64,000 bases of DNA from Spiroplasma endosymbiont of Amphimallon solstitiale (GTDB lineage Bacteria; Bacillota_I; Bacilli_A; Mycoplasmatales; VBWQ01), in assembly GCF_964030965.1 (NCBI RefSeq), contig NZ_OZ034999.1:1054001-1118000 (forward strand), given 5' to 3'. Shown here piece after piece: positions 11,386-22,479 of the stretch. The translations under genes and the position numbers were made by a program. The notes under the pieces were generated by a model. The model had not been told where the DNA came from. It saw nothing but the letters and a program-made list of their open reading frames with translations, and searched no databases. Each line of letters opens with the position of its first letter. Within the stretch, counting starts at the first letter, position 1.

Positions 11386-12056
11386 ACCCAACTAATTATT
11401 ATACAAAACCAGAAGTTGATAAAAAATTAGAAGATACAAAATCACAATTTCCTATTGCATTTCAAATAAATGCTGTAAGTCAAGAAATTCCTAGTTTAGA
11501 AACTACTAATAAAACAGTTGTTGGTGCTATTAATGAGTTAAAAGAAAAAATAAAAGACAAAAAATTTTCAAATGATTATTTTAAATATAATATTGAAACA
11601 AATGAAATTTTATTAAATGATGAAGAAAATTCATTACTTTGTAAGGATTTATTAGAAAATAATGAATATAAAATATTAAAAACTCAAAATAAAAAATTAT
11701 TACAAGCAATTAATGAAATATTAGAAAAACAACCACAACCAAGTCCAAGTGGTTCAAATTGAAAAGAAGTAGGAACAAGAGAAAAAAATAAATGAGATAA
11801 TTGACAAATTACTTATGATTTTATAGTTAATAAACATTATAGAGTTTATTATTTTTGAAGTATATATAATCCAGTTTATACTATTCAAGAATTTATTATA
11901 ACGGATAACAAAATTGCTGGTGTACCAATACAAACCTTTAATGATAGTGTTAATATAGTAATTTTATCAGTTCAACATGCTAAATTGATTACTATTTATA
12001 GTGAAAAAGGTAATTTAAAAGGTAATGTATGAAAATTACAAGAATTACACGACTAA
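11384..12056 (+). pseudogene. Phage tail-fibre-like protein, 5' end lost
   Basis: The frame runs from the junction at about 11385 with NYYTKPEVDKKLED, a fibre-type repeat, then AVSQEIPS / VGAINELKEKI, a Lys/Asn-rich helical part, a Pro-Ser linker, and a C-terminal domain starting WKEVGTREK. That C-terminal domain recurs in the truncated gene ending at 22479 (HEWKEVATKQG), and its last ~80 residues are almost identical to the fragment at 62312-62565. No start codon with a ribosome site is present because the 5' part was replaced by the rearranged minus-strand gene. Likely an adhesive or structural fibre of a tailed phage. Confidence 0.6.
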
Positions 12057-12060
12057 TATT

Positions 12061-12183
12061 ATGTTTTTTAAAATTATAAAAATTATTTTAGGTTTAATTG
12101 GAGTTATATTATCATCTGCAACAGCATGTTTAATTATATTCATTATTGTAAAAATTATATTAAAAATTAATCAAATATTTTAA
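12061..12183 (+). CDS. 40-residue single-helix membrane protein (holin-like)
   Basis: ATG at 12061, 4 bases after the fibre stop. A short basic start (MFFKIIKI) leads into a long hydrophobic stretch containing LGLIGVILSSATACLI and a basic end. Size and position after a fibre gene recall phage holins, but one helix alone is not diagnostic. No strong ribosome site is visible, so it may be translated by coupling to the gene before it. In the related segment at 62312 the terminase gene starts at the equivalent position instead. Confidence 0.5.
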   Translation: MFFKIIKIILGLIGVILSSATACLIIFIIVKIILKINQIF

Positions 12184-12374
12184 AGAAAGGTGGTGAATAT
12201 TATGCTAAGTTTATTTAAAAGAAAAGAAAAAAATAATATTAATGATAATCAAAGTGAAAAATTAAAATTTTTAACTAATAAAAATAAAAGTACACATGCT
12301 TCTATTTTAAATTATTTTGGTTTTAATGATTTTAACCATGAAACTTATTTTACTGATTTTGTAGCAGAAAATAA

Positions 12375-12537
12375 CTTTAATTTTGTAGAAAAGTAATGAT
12401 ACATGATAAAGTGTTATTTTTAGAGAATTTTTAAACTAAATAATGTTACTTTTAACAAATTTTTAATTAAAAATAATATTTTAAGTGTAAATTGATGAAT
12501 AATTTTTGGTCATCCATACTTTTCTACAAAATTAAAA
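12375..12537 (+). repeat. MITE copy 3 (in portal-like gene)
   Basis: 163 bp with the shared ends; target duplication GAAAATAA at 12367-12374 and 12538-12545. Confidence 0.93.
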
Positions 12538-13075
12538 GAAAATAATGCTAATTTATATAATGCTCCATTAGAAATTAATAATGAAACCATTAAACAATAT
12601 TTAATTCAACAAGAATTTTATAGAAAAAATTGAAATTCTATTTTTAAATTAAGTAAATTAGGAATTAGTGGTTATTTAATTTATATTGCAAATGATAATT
12701 TATATTTTCAAGTAGTTGACATACAACAAAGAGTTTATGATATTACTGGTAAATTAATTCAATGTACTATTTTTTATGATAATTATGAACAAAATGCACA
12801 AACTGTAAGATTATTTGAAGTTTATACATTAAATAATAAACAAGTAACTATTAATCGTACAATTTATAGTATTAGTGATAATAAAAAAAATTTCCATTAG
12901 ATTTCAGAACATATAGTAATAATCCTAATTTAGAACAAGAACAAATACTAAATATTAATTATATTCCAATAGCAATTATGCGAAATAAAGCAAATGAATT
13001 AGCAGATTGTAATAAAGTAATGGATAAAATTAAAGCATTAGATGTTATTTATGAACAAATTGTTTTAGAACCTGT

Positions 13076-14035
13076 TTAGAATCTTTTTAATAAAACTGAA
13101 ATAAATGAAAGAACAACCATTTGTAAACTAGTATTTAGTTTTCTTTCACAATTTTTTCATAATCTTCTGTATTTTTCTAATCAAGCAAAGCTTCGTTCTA
13201 CAATTCATCTTTTTGGTAATACTACAAAAGTATGTAATTCATTACGTTTTATCACTTCAACATTTGCATTTATGATTGTTTTGATTTCAGAAGCAAATTT
13301 TTCACCAGTATAACCAGCATCTACTATTATTTTTTGAACTGCAGAAAGATTTTCTTTTTCATTTTCAATCATTATTATAGCGCTATTACGATCTGTTTTT
13401 TCTGCTGTGGTTATGTAAATTGCATGTGGTAAACCTTGAGAATCAACAACAATATGACGTTTTATGCCTGAAATCTTTTTACCAGCATCATAACCTTTAT
13501 TTTCAGTAGTATCTGTATTTTTAACACTTTGCGAATCAATTATACAAAAACTAGTTTGTTCTTTGCGATTATTATTGATACGAACTTTTTTTTAATTATG
13601 TAGAAAAGTATGGATGACCAAAAATTATTCATCAATTTACACTTAAAATATTATTTTTAATTAAAAATTTGTTAAAAGTAACATTATTTAGTGTAAAAAT
13701 TATCTAAAAATAACACTTTATCATGTATCATTACTTTTCTACAAAATTAAAGGACTTTTTTAACTAATTTTTTTTAAAATTAATTGCAATACACTAGGTT
13801 CTTTACCATTATTTTTACTTCAAATTTAAAAATAATAATATACAGTTTGTCATTTTGGAAAATTTTTTGGTAGCATTCTTCATTGACAACCACTTTTTAA
13901 TACATATAAAATTGCACAAAATACTTCATATAAATCTAAACTTCTTGGTTTTGTTTTCTTTTTGCTATTTTCTAAAATTGATTTTATGTTCTCAAATTGT
14001 TCTTTGGTGACATGACTTGGATAATTTTTATGCAT
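13076..14035 (-). pseudogene. IS5 transposase interrupted by a MITE
   Basis: Same two-frame gene as at 25419-26208 (start MHKNYPSHVTKEQ, end LLKRF). The MITE at 13590-13752 sits just after the frameshift site, separating the N-terminal part from the DDE core, so this copy cannot make a full transposase. Confidence 0.85.
13590..13752 (-). repeat. MITE copy 4 (inside IS5 copy A)
   Basis: Shared ends; the flanking 8-bp duplication is a run of ACTTTTTT, so the exact edge is uncertain by one or two bases. Confidence 0.88.
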
Positions 14036-15206
14036 ATATACCTCTTATTTTAAAATATATAATCATTTTACATTATTTTCGAAAAGATTCTAAACAGGTT
14101 CTTAGATACCATTTTAAATTCACCTAAATTTATATTTAGTCAAACTTATGGTAATGTTCAATCAACATTAGAAGAAGCAGTAAGAACTTTGGTTACTAAA
14201 AACTACATATTTAAAAGTGGTGGAGATAATAATGAACAAAACGAAAATATCAATATGACAAATAGTAATTTTAAAGGTAAAAATTTAACTGATATATACG
14301 ATTGAAATGTTAATGAAATATTTAAACGTTGTGGTATTCATATACCAAGTCAAAAGAAATCAGCACAACAATCAGTTCCCGAAAGTACAGCAGTAAATAT
14401 TTCAACTATTAATTATATTGAACAAAAATTATGACAATTTAATATTGATATTCTTAAATTTATTCAAATATTAGTAAAAATTGATAAAGATTTATTAAAT
14501 AGTAAAACATTTAATGTTAATGATGAACAAGAAATTAATAATTTAACTGTTAAATTAAAACTATTTAATCCCGAAAATAACCAATTAATAGGAGAGAACA
14601 ATGGACAACAACAAACCACAAACCAAGTTTCCACAGAAACAAATTAAACTTAATCAAGCAGAATTAGAAAATGATTATTTAATAGATAATATTCCTTATG
14701 ACTTTACTAATATGATGAGAGCTACTAGTGACCCTGATATTAATAGAGCATACGATGAATTTAAAAAAAGAACTATATATATTTATGAAATTGAACGTTT
14801 ATTTAAAAATAATGAAAATAATAGTTTAAAATTTTCAGCAAATACTATTAAAATCGGTTTTATTGATATTGATAAAGTATTAAAGACTACTGCTGTTGAA
14901 ACATCAGACTTTACTATGCAATTAAATCAAAGAGCAAGTACAAATATTAATGATAATACAATTGAATATAGTATGACTGATATTAAAAATTTAATATTTC
15001 AAGAAATAAATTTATTAAATCAATTTAAGTTATATGCAGTTAGTATTAATGAACCATTAACCGAAAATAATATTAATAATTTATATATTATTAATAATTA
15101 TTCACAACTTTATCAAAATCCAAAAACAAGAAGTACTAAAAGTATTACTATTATTAAAATTAAAGATTTTAAAACAAGAGATGGTTATCCAATTATTATT
15201 AAATTA

Positions 15207-16267
15207 CCTGAATTGTAAAATTAAAAAGGACACTTATATAAAAATTAAATTGTGTTAATTCTATAATTAAGAAAAGAAAGGAATTAGCACAATGTATAAG
15301 TATCTGACTATTGAATCAATAATAGCAATAAAAGAATATAAAAGTTATGGATTTTCGATTCGTAAAATAGCAAAAGCCATTGATTATAGTAAATCAACTG
15401 TACATAGAGTTTGTAGATTATTAAATCAAAACTTATTGCCATTAGAAATATTGAATAAAATTCAAAAAAATAAACAAAATGCAGGTAGAAAATTAATAAT
15501 TTTAACTTTAATAGAAATTAATACTATTAATCATTTGTTAATTACTAAAAATTATGCTCTTGATATAATTGCTAATTTTTTAAAGGAAAATAAAATAAAA
15601 AGTATTTCAACAAAAACTTTATATAACATGTTTAAAACAAATCGAATGGGTTTTGATGAAAATAACTTATTGAGAAAAGGAAAAAATAAACCTCACAAAC
15701 AAAAAGAAACTAGGGGCAGAATTAATAATTGTAAGTCTATTCATGAAAGAAATTTAATCATTCCTAATATTAAAAATATAGAAGAATTTGGTCATTTAGA
15801 GGGTGATACTATCATTGGTAAAGATCATAAAAGTTCTATTATTACTTTAGCTGATATATGATCAAAAACCACAATTCCTTTAGCAACTAAAAATAATAAA
15901 TCAGAAAATATTACAAAAAGTATAATAAAATTTATTTCAAAGTTACAAAAAGGAACAGTTAAAACTATTACTTTTGATCGTGGTAAAGAATTTAGTAAAT
16001 GAAAATTAATCGAAAAAAATTGTAATGTTAAGATTTATTTTGCAGATCCTGGTAAACCTTGTCAAAGAGGTTTAAATGAAAATAATAATGGTATTTTAAG
16101 AAGATATTTACCAAAATCTACAGATCTATCTTCATATAAACAAAAAGATTTAAATACTATAGCATTTCAAATTAATTCTACACCCAGAAAATCACTATCT
16201 TATAAAAGACCAATAGATTTAATACAATTATTTTAAAAAACTGTCCCATTTATATTTACAATTCAGG
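15207..16267 (+). mobile_element. IS30-family element, copy B (intact)
   Basis: 1061 bp, ends CCTGAATTGTAAA and TTTACAATTCAGG, with the 3-bp duplication TTA at 15204-15206 and 16268-16270. One full transposase gene. It is inserted in a phage structural gene. Confidence 0.95.
15292..16236 (+). CDS. IS30-family transposase
   Basis: 314 residues, uninterrupted when TGA is Trp. ATG follows AAAGGAATTAGCAC. Helix-turn-helix near residues 20-40 (RKIAKAIDYSKSTVHR), a second helical region, then the DDE core: Asp in EGDTIIG (about 172), Asp in TFDRGKE (about 230) and Glu in RGLNENNNG (about 265), as is usual for IS30. The end is DLIQLF. This is one of two intact copies in the window and a likely source of activity. 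Confidence 0.95.
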
Positions 16268-16430
16268 TTACAAAAACCATTAGATAAAGATACCAAAGTA
16301 ACTGGTTTAAAAATTAAAGCGCCTAGAAGCATGATTTTCGGCAATATAAAGGTACTTGGTGAAGTTGACAATATGGAATGTATACCCAAAGTTATTTGTC
16401 AAAGATAAGATAGCATTTCCGCTATTATCA

Positions 16431-17384
16431 ATGCCTATTGAAACACAACCAAAAGTTAGAATATTACAACAATGATTTAGTGAACAAATATTACCTTGAA
16501 ATTTAGCAAAACAATTTATAGGACAAGAAAAATCAGTTTTAGATTTAATTGCTATTGGTGGTGGAACTGAAACAAGAAAAGAAATTATTAATAATGCAAA
16601 AATAACATATGCTAAAATTGGTAAATATGATGGACCATCCCCAATACCGAAAAAATTAGCTGATTTTGAAATGAAAAAGAATGAACAATATTTATTATAT
16701 AGTCATCGAGAACCAAACCCACCATATCCAAGTAGAAATATTGTTATTGAATTATCACAAAATTTTGATAATATTGAAATAGAAATTAATGATAAACCAC
16801 CAATTGATAGTTTACAAAAAGTATTACTAGATATGCTAACTTATACATATACTTATAATAGAAATTTTGATGGTGTATCATTTGACCAAAAAAATATAGA
16901 TTGAGATATTGCTAAATTAAGAGCAAAATTTGAAGGACAAAAACCAGAAGATGTAATTACTAATTTATTTAAACAATGAAAGTTAGATTATCCCAATTAT
17001 ATTAATTTAGAGCAAGTAAAAATATTTAAACAACTAATTATTATGTTATCAAATAATATTTATTCAAATATGTCAATTAATAAAGGTTTAAATGATGATA
17101 ATAAAATATTATTACCTTATTATTTTGAATTAAAATCTAATCCAATACATTCTACTCCTGATAAAGTTTGAGAATTTAAAGATGTAAAAGTAATATTAAA
17201 ATCTCATTATTTTGATTTTACTGATATAAATAATATTAAGTTAAAAAATAATGATATTAGCCAAAATGAATTATTTAAATTAGATGATAATCAATTTAAC
17301 TGATTATCTATAACAAATGAGCTAGAAAGTAATAATATTCCATCATTAATTCCTGCTGATTGAACATTAGGTAATGGTGAATAG
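16431..17384 (+). CDS. Phage structural protein of unknown family
   Basis: 317 residues from ATG 16431 (MPIETQPKVRIL). The frame is open further upstream (KLFVKDKIAFPLLS), so this may be the second half of the preceding broken gene rather than a separate one. Contains KQFIGQEKSVLDLIAIGGGTETR, a Pro-rich stretch PNPPYPSR, and a long Asn/Ile/Leu-rich C-terminal half ending DWTLGNGE. No catalytic motif or membrane helix. The following 100-codon frame probably continues it after another frameshift. A tail or connector role is only suggested by position. Confidence 0.5.
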
Positions 17385-17701
17385 GAAAATACTTTACAAG
17401 AGCAATTATTGATAAAAATAAAATAAAAAATATTTTAAATTTATATGGTTCAAATAAATATCAATTATTTTCAAAACTAGAATTTTATAAAGAAATATTC
17501 CAAATCGATAACAATAGTGAATTTGAATTACAAATAGAAAATCCGATTAATAACTTAAATCGGATTGAACTTAGTGGTATATTTGGTGCTGGAAATTATA
17601 ATTTAACTTTATTAACTGATAAACAAGAAATAAACTTAAACAATATTAATTTATTTGATAAATACAATGAAAATATTTCTTATATAAATTTAGAAATTTA
17701 A
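17381..17701 (+). CDS. Short phage-region ORF without a clear start
   Basis: About 106 codons from an ATA that overlaps the previous stop, reading WIGKYFTRAIIDKN through NNLNRIELSGIFGAGNYNL to INLEI and TAA. There is no ribosome site, and it reads naturally as the displaced C-terminal part of the protein ending at 17384, the frames being shifted near 17380. No domain recognised. Confidence 0.4.
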   Translation: MGKYFTRAIIDKNKIKNILNLYGSNKYQLFSKLEFYKEIFQIDNNSEFELQIENPINNLNRIELSGIFGAGNYNLTLLTDKQEINLNNINLFDKYNENISYINLEI

Positions 17702-17718
17702 ATTATATTTTTAATAAT

Positions 17719-18153
17719 TTATATAGTTAATTGTCTTGCAGAATTGCCATTGTTGGTTGAAGGTTCAATATTATTTTCAGAATTAATATTATTAATAATC
17801 ACATCATTTAGTTGAGGAGCATTTGGTGATATACTATCTGAAAAATCATCATTTCTATTTGTATTGTTAAGTATTCTATATGTTAATTCTGATTGATTAG
17901 TAATGCAAGAATATAATGTGTCCAAACCATATCCAATCGTATATCCCAATGAATATCCTAAAATATATCCTATTTTATATCCTATTAGTATTGATGACAA
18001 TGTTTTTGCACATGATATAGATGTTTCATCAATATTATTTAAATCTCATATGTTTTTAGAATTTAATGGCTGTATCATCCCTCCTAATATACCACCGGAT
18101 ACACTACCCATTTTTCCTAATTCTTTTGAAAATATTTTTTTAAATTTAATCAT
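17719..18153 (-). CDS. Small protein with repeated G-Y membrane-like motif (phage cargo)
   Basis: 144 residues on the strand opposite to the phage operon. ATG at 18153 behind GAAGGGAGAAAT. The centre has six spaced Gly-Tyr pairs (IGYKIGYILGYSLGYTIGYG), a glycine-zipper-like pattern that could insert in a membrane or pack into oligomers. The C-terminus is polar and Asn/Ser-rich. It has its own terminator upstream (separating it from the next minus gene), so it is a free-standing gene lying between structural genes, as phage cargo (moron) genes do. Function unknown. Confidence 0.6.
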
Positions 18154-18177
18154 ATTTATTTCTCCCTTCAAAATAAA

Positions 18178-18216
18178 AAACCTATTAACTTTTAAATCAA
18201 AGAATAGGTTTTAAAA
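18178..18216 (-). terminator. Terminator between the two minus-strand cargo genes
   Basis: AAAACCTATT and AATAGGTTTT form a 10-bp stem around a loop of about 16 bases; flanking A and T runs allow termination on the minus strand after the gene at 18262-18540. Confidence 0.6.
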
Positions 18217-18261
18217 ACTTATATTAAATTTATATTTATCATTATACATTATTTTTAAATT

Positions 18262-18540
18262 TTATTTATCAAAATATCCATCAGGATAAATGCCATTTCA
18301 TTTTATATCATCTTGTTTTGAAGGTTTAATTCCAAAATATAGTTTTATTTTATGATAATTACTAACTTTTTCTGCTCAAATTATTGCCCCCCAGTGTGCT
18401 TCATAATCATAATCTAAATAATAAGATAATTCATTTGTTTTATGATGTGCTAGTGAACCAACTATTAAACCAGTTGTAGCAAGAAATAATGCTAAAATTG
18501 ATGTTATTTTACTTAAATTTGTTTTTATTCATGTTTTCAT
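18262..18540 (-). CDS. Small secreted or membrane-anchored protein (phage cargo)
   Basis: 92 residues; ATG at 18540 behind AAAGGAGTAATTT. The N-terminus is a basic start and hydrophobic stretch (ITSILALFLATTGLIVGSLA), a signal or anchor helix, followed by a polar domain rich in Tyr and Trp (YYLDYDYEAHWGAIIWAEK, then IKWNGIYPDGYFDK). It sits opposite to the structural genes, with hairpin terminators on both sides. No family recognised; surface or superinfection roles are possible but not shown. Confidence 0.65.
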
Positions 18541-18620
18541 ATTAAATTACTCCTTTTTCTTTAATTTTACTTTTAAATTGTACTTATTTTTTGATATTTT
18601 TACAAGTATGCTTTTAAATA

Positions 18621-18655
18621 CAAAATAACGCCTAAATTAAAGGTGTTTATTTTGT
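18621..18655. terminator. Hairpin upstream of the capsid-like gene
   Basis: CAAAATAACGCCT pairs with AGGTGTTTATTTTG (one bulge, one G-T pair) around loop AAATTAA; A-rich and T-rich flanks suit a terminator on either strand. Confidence 0.5.
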
Positions 18656-18694
18656 GATACCTATACTATTAATTATATTGAAATTGTTTATTAT

Positions 18695-19823
18695 ATTGCA
18701 AATATGAAAGCACTTTTTTTCACAATACCATTTTTAATAATAAAAGAGTAGCATTAATTAATGCAACAGTAGAAAATAGAGAGCAATTAGATGCTGGTAC
18801 TGCTGTTTATAATATTACTAAAAGAAATATTACACAAAATTATACTAAAGGTGCTGGTGCAAATAATGGTACTGCAATTAGAACAAAAAAATTCTTTTAG
18901 ATATAGAAAAAGAAATTAATTATGAAATTGAAACATTAGATTTGAGAAGATTAGGTGCAAAATTTGAAGATGGGGGTATTACTATTGCAGATAGTTATAC
19001 TAGTGGTTGAATTGATGCAAAAGCAAAATTAGTGGAAATATATTTAGTTGCTAAATTAATGCAATTAGCAGTTAAAACAGCAAAAGAAAATGAAATTATT
19101 AATATTACATTACCAGATTCGCCTAAAATAGATGATTACAGAATGTTATTATGATTAAAAATTGTAAATACATTAGCAACATTAAAAGCAAGAATTAATG
19201 ATGAATATATTGGTACAGATGAAGAAGATTATACATTATGAGTATCTAGTTTTTTTAAACCATTAGTATTATTATCAACAACTACATTAGGTAGTGATAG
19301 TGCTTCACAAGCATTAAAAGATGGTAATATTGTAGAAATTGGTGGAATTAAAATTGTTGAATGTCCATGATTAGGTAGAAAATATCCTGTTGGAGTTATT
19401 GATAAAGAAGAAGAATTTGATTTTGTAGGTTGTGATGCTGTATTAGTACATAAAGAAGCATTAGCATTTCCATTTGACCGTGGTCTTGATAATACATTTA
19501 TTTTACAAACTAATGCTAATATTAAAAATTTTCATAAATTTTTAGTAAGTAATGGTGAAGCATTAAGAGGAGATTTAGTTAAAGGACTTGCATTAAATAA
19601 AAATGTAGATATTACTACAGCAATTGAATTTACTAAATTAGGTGCTATTACTATGTCTGGTGCAACTCCTACTGCAGATGAAGTAGAAAAAGCAGTTATT
19701 AAGAAAAATCCGAATTATGTTAAAGGTAATGCTAATTTTTCAGATTTAACAGCAACAAGTGCAAATGTTGAAGGTAAAAATTTATATATTGGTTCTTTAA
19801 AAGTAACTTTTACAAAGAAGTAA
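18695..19823 (+). pseudogene. Major capsid-like protein, frameshifted
   Basis: The conserved part reads KRVALINATVENREQLDAGTA, then RRLGAKFEDGGITIADS, SGWIDAKAKLVEIY, FKPLVLLST and, near the end, FDRGLDNTFILQTN and EGKNLYIGSLKVTFTKK, about 370 residues. This order (arm, polar core, beta-rich end just upstream of small connector genes) resembles HK97-type phage capsids, but no single motif proves it. An A7 run at 18885-18891 lacks one base, splitting the frame after about 65 codons. The probable ATG at 18704 is also out of frame by one base across a T7 run. Not functional as it stands. Confidence 0.5.
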
Positions 19824-19828
19824 TTTAA

Positions 19829-20778
19829 ATGCCTATTATCTTACTTTTAAGAATAATATTAGAAACTGCTGTTAGTGATATACAAACTGCTGAATTAATA
19901 GAAAAATTTAAAAAAAATAATACTTTATTTAATAGTTTTTTAAAAATCCAGCTGGAATATTAAAAAATCAATTAATGTCAAAAGTATTAGGACAAGGTAA
20001 ATCTCAAAAAGAATTATCAGAATTTCAACAAGTTTTACAAAAATTAACAAATTTACCAGTAATTCATAAAAAAATAATGACACATATTACTAATAATAAT
20101 ATTGCTAAATTACAACATATTCAAAAACAATATTTAAATGGTAAATCATTAATGGATAAAGGTAAAGAAATAATAATGAATTCTTTAACACAAGAAGATT
20201 ATGACAGTATGATTGGAGTTTATGTAAATCTTTCTAGTAGTGCATTAGCAGGTGGTATATGAACTCCAATTATTCAACAACAATCTGGTACTTATGGTAT
20301 TGCTTCTTTAACATTTAGAACATCAAATAAATCATATGATTATTTTATGGTTACAAGGGAAACTTGAATTGATATGTGTAAAGCAACTGGTGCTTATAAA
20401 CAAGGAGCATTTAGTGTATTTATGAGACAGTATTATCATGGCGGATTAGATAAAGAAAATAAAGAATATTTCTTTAATTTTGTAGAAAAGTAATGATACA
20501 TGATAAAGTGTTATTTTTAGAGAATTTTTACACTAAATAATGTTACTTTTAACAAATTTTTAATTAAAAATAATATTTTAAGTGTAAATTGATGAATAAT
20601 TTTTGGTCATCCATACTTTTCTACATAATTAAAAGAATATTTAGCACGTAGAAATGTTAAAAATATTAATAAAAAAGTTACTCAACAAGGAAAATATAAA
20701 TCTGTTATTGATGTAGTTAATAAATCAGAAGTAACACAAGGATATGGAAGGTATAAAGATTATGGAAAACAAAAATAA
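19829..20778 (+). pseudogene. Phage head/connector ORF broken by frameshift and MITE
   Basis: ATG at 19829 (MPIILLLRIILETA). An A5 run near 19945 needs one more base to continue as NPAGILKNQLMSKVLGQGKS. Then FQQVLQKLTNLPVIHKK, YVNLSSSALAGGIWTP, TYGIASLTFRT and FMRQYYHGGLDKENK, a MITE at 20472, and the last 45 codons ending DYGKQK and TAA at 20778. It overlaps the next gene's ATG by 17 bases. Probably a minor head or connector protein by its place after the capsid; no family recognised. Confidence 0.5.
20472..20634 (+). repeat. MITE copy 5
   Basis: 163 bp; target duplication GAATATTT at 20464-20471 and 20635-20642, in the connector-like ORF. Confidence 0.93.
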
Positions 20779-22479
20779 TATTGATTGAAATGTAAATTTA
20801 AATTATATTACAAAAGATGATTTAAAAACTATATATGGTTTTATACCAGATGCTGACCAAACTACTACTGATAATACTAAAACTGATTTTACTATTATGG
20901 CAATTGCTATATCAAGTGAAAGAATTAATACTATTACTGGTAATCAAATTGAAGTAATAGGATTTAAAAATCTTAATGAAACTCAACAACAATTAGTTAA
21001 AAGAGCAACAGCACGAATGACTATATATTATTTAACTGATGGAATGGCATTTATAAGAAGTAGTGTATCTATTAGTGGTAATGGTTTATCAAGTAGTATT
21101 AGTCCACCAAGTGAACCAGATTATGTATTAATGGAAGTATATAATTTATTACAACAAGCAAATTTACATACACCAAGAAAAGCAATAAATAATTCTATTT
21201 CATGTAATACAGATAATTTTAATACAGCTAGTATATTTGATGAAAGTGATACTAGAGTAATTACTTGAGATTCTGGTAATAAAACATTTCTTTAATTTTT
21301 TATAAAAGTAATGATACATGATAAAGTGTTATTTTTAGAGAATTTTTACACTAAATAATGTTACTTTTAACAAATTTTTAATTAAAAATAATATTTTAAG
21401 TGTAAATTGATGAATAATTTTTGGTCATCCATACTTTTCTACATAATTAAAAAACATTTTTACAAAAAATTAGTTTAATTGAAGGTACTGGTATAAAAAT
21501 AGATGATGTTAGTGATACTATACCTAAATTAAAAATTCATGTTGATAGTAATATTGATTCATTATGAGAAGTTGATAAAGATAATCCTAATTTTATTCAT
21601 TCAAAAGATGATAAAGGTATTAGTGCAAATGATAAACGTATTATTGATGTTGGTACACCTACTTTTGAAACTGATGGTACAAATAAAGAATATGTTGATA
21701 ATTTAATAGAACAAAAACAAGATAAATTAATTGCTGGTGAAAATATTAAGATTGATGAAAAAACTAATACTATTAGTGCTAATGGTGAATCATTATGAGA
21801 AATAGACCCTAATAGTCCAAATATAATACAACCTAAAGAAAAAAGATTAATTACTGCTAATAATAAAAGAATTGTTGATATAGGTGAACCAGAACAAGAT
21901 AAAGATGCAACTACAAAAAAATATGTTGATGATAAAGTAAATACTAAACAAGATAAAGAAATATGAAAAGTAATAAGTAAAAGTAAAAATAATCGTGAAT
22001 GAGATACGTTTGAAATTAATTTTAATACTGTATATAGAGTAATTTTAACATTAGATGAATTACCAATAAATCAAGCAAATATAAAGCATAAAGTAGAGTT
22101 TAAAACTGGTAGTTATTTAGGTGGAGATTATGTACTTGCAAAATTTAAAATTAAAGATGAAGATATAATATTAACTTTAACTGTTAGAGGAAGTTCTTTT
22201 GATTGTAGTTTATATTTAAAAGGTGGAGATATTAATCATGGTGCTATTTTTTCATTAGAAGAATTACAAAATACAATTAAAGTTGATGTTACGCCAAAAT
22301 TAAAAATTAATTCAAAAAGTTTAGAAACAAATGAAATAGAAGAAAATTATTGAGATATTGAATTACCAAATAATCCAACACCAAGGACTCATGAATGAAA
22401 AGAAGTTGCTACTAAACAAGGTAATAAAACTATTAATTATAATTTTATTAAAAATAAAAGATATCGTATTTATTATAAT
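20762..22479 (+). pseudogene. Adaptor-like protein joined to tail-fibre repeats, truncated by IS256
   Basis: ATG at 20762 overlaps the previous gene. The first ~150 residues (LNYITKDDLKTIYGF, ETQQQLVKRATARMT, SEPDYVLMEVYNLLQ) look like a short head-tail adaptor. Without a stop, the frame runs into two fibre repeats of the form ANDKRIIDVGTP ... TNKEYVDN and ANNKRIVDIGEP ... TTKKYVDDK, then a beta-rich part and the WKEV-type C-terminal domain also seen at 11900-12056. A MITE at 21290 interrupts it after NKTFL, and the last part is cut by IS256 at 22480. Joining adaptor and fibre in one chain is unusual. Confidence 0.55.
21290..21451 (+). repeat. MITE copy 6 (with a mutated left end)
   Basis: 162 bp; the left end reads TTTTTTATAAAAG instead of TTTTGTAGAAAAG. 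Target duplication AAACATTT at 21282-21289 and 21452-21459. Confidence 0.9.

Larger units (their letters stand above)
13068..14101 (-). mobile_element. IS5-family element, copy A, with nested MITE
   Basis: Ends GAACCTGTTTAGAATC and its reverse complement at 14101, with TTA on each side. Without the MITE and its duplication it is about 863 bp, equal to copy B at 25353-26215. It interrupts the portal-like gene. Confidence 0.9.
12202..14647 (+). pseudogene. Phage portal-like protein, broken by a MITE, an IS5 and a frameshift
   Basis: The start at 12202 follows AAGGTGGTG. Pieces joined across the insertions give a protein of about 420 residues: SIFKLSKLGISGYL, YFQVVDIQQRVYD, YIPIAIMRNKANELADC and DKIKALDVIYEQI are typical of SPP1/phi29-type portal proteins, and the C-terminus is Gln/Asn-rich. 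Damage: MITE at 12375, an A8 run at 12882-12889 that needs one base fewer, and IS5 at 13068. The 3' end overlaps the next ORF (ATG 14601) by 47 bases. The portal is the DNA gate of tailed phages, which sets the type of this prophage. Assignment is by pattern and gene order. Confidence 0.6.
14601..16409 (+). pseudogene. Phage structural ORF interrupted by IS30
   Basis: ATG at 14601 behind GGAGAG, starting within the end of the portal frame. The first 200 residues are acidic and Asn-rich with no recognisable domain (MDNNKPQTKFPQKQ, then IPYDFTNMMRATSDPDINRAYDEF). IS30 inserted after DGYPIIIKLP. Across it the frame continues QKPLDKDTKVTG to APRSMIFGNIKVLGEVDN and stops at 16409. The next frame reads back-to-back (KLFVKDKIAFPLLSMPIE), so a further one-base shift may separate it from the ORF at 16431. 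Probably a head or scaffold component because of its place after the portal; no family recognised. Confidence 0.45.

Noticed and set aside
12390-12540. Small ORFs inside each MITE copy as genes
   Set aside because: They are extensions of neighbouring genes into the repeat (ending FVEK or starting MYHYF) and have no ribosome sites of their own.
18000-18214. Plus-strand ORF with repeated YP residues
   Set aside because: It is the complement of the Gly-Tyr repeat of the minus-strand gene, which has the ribosome site and terminator.
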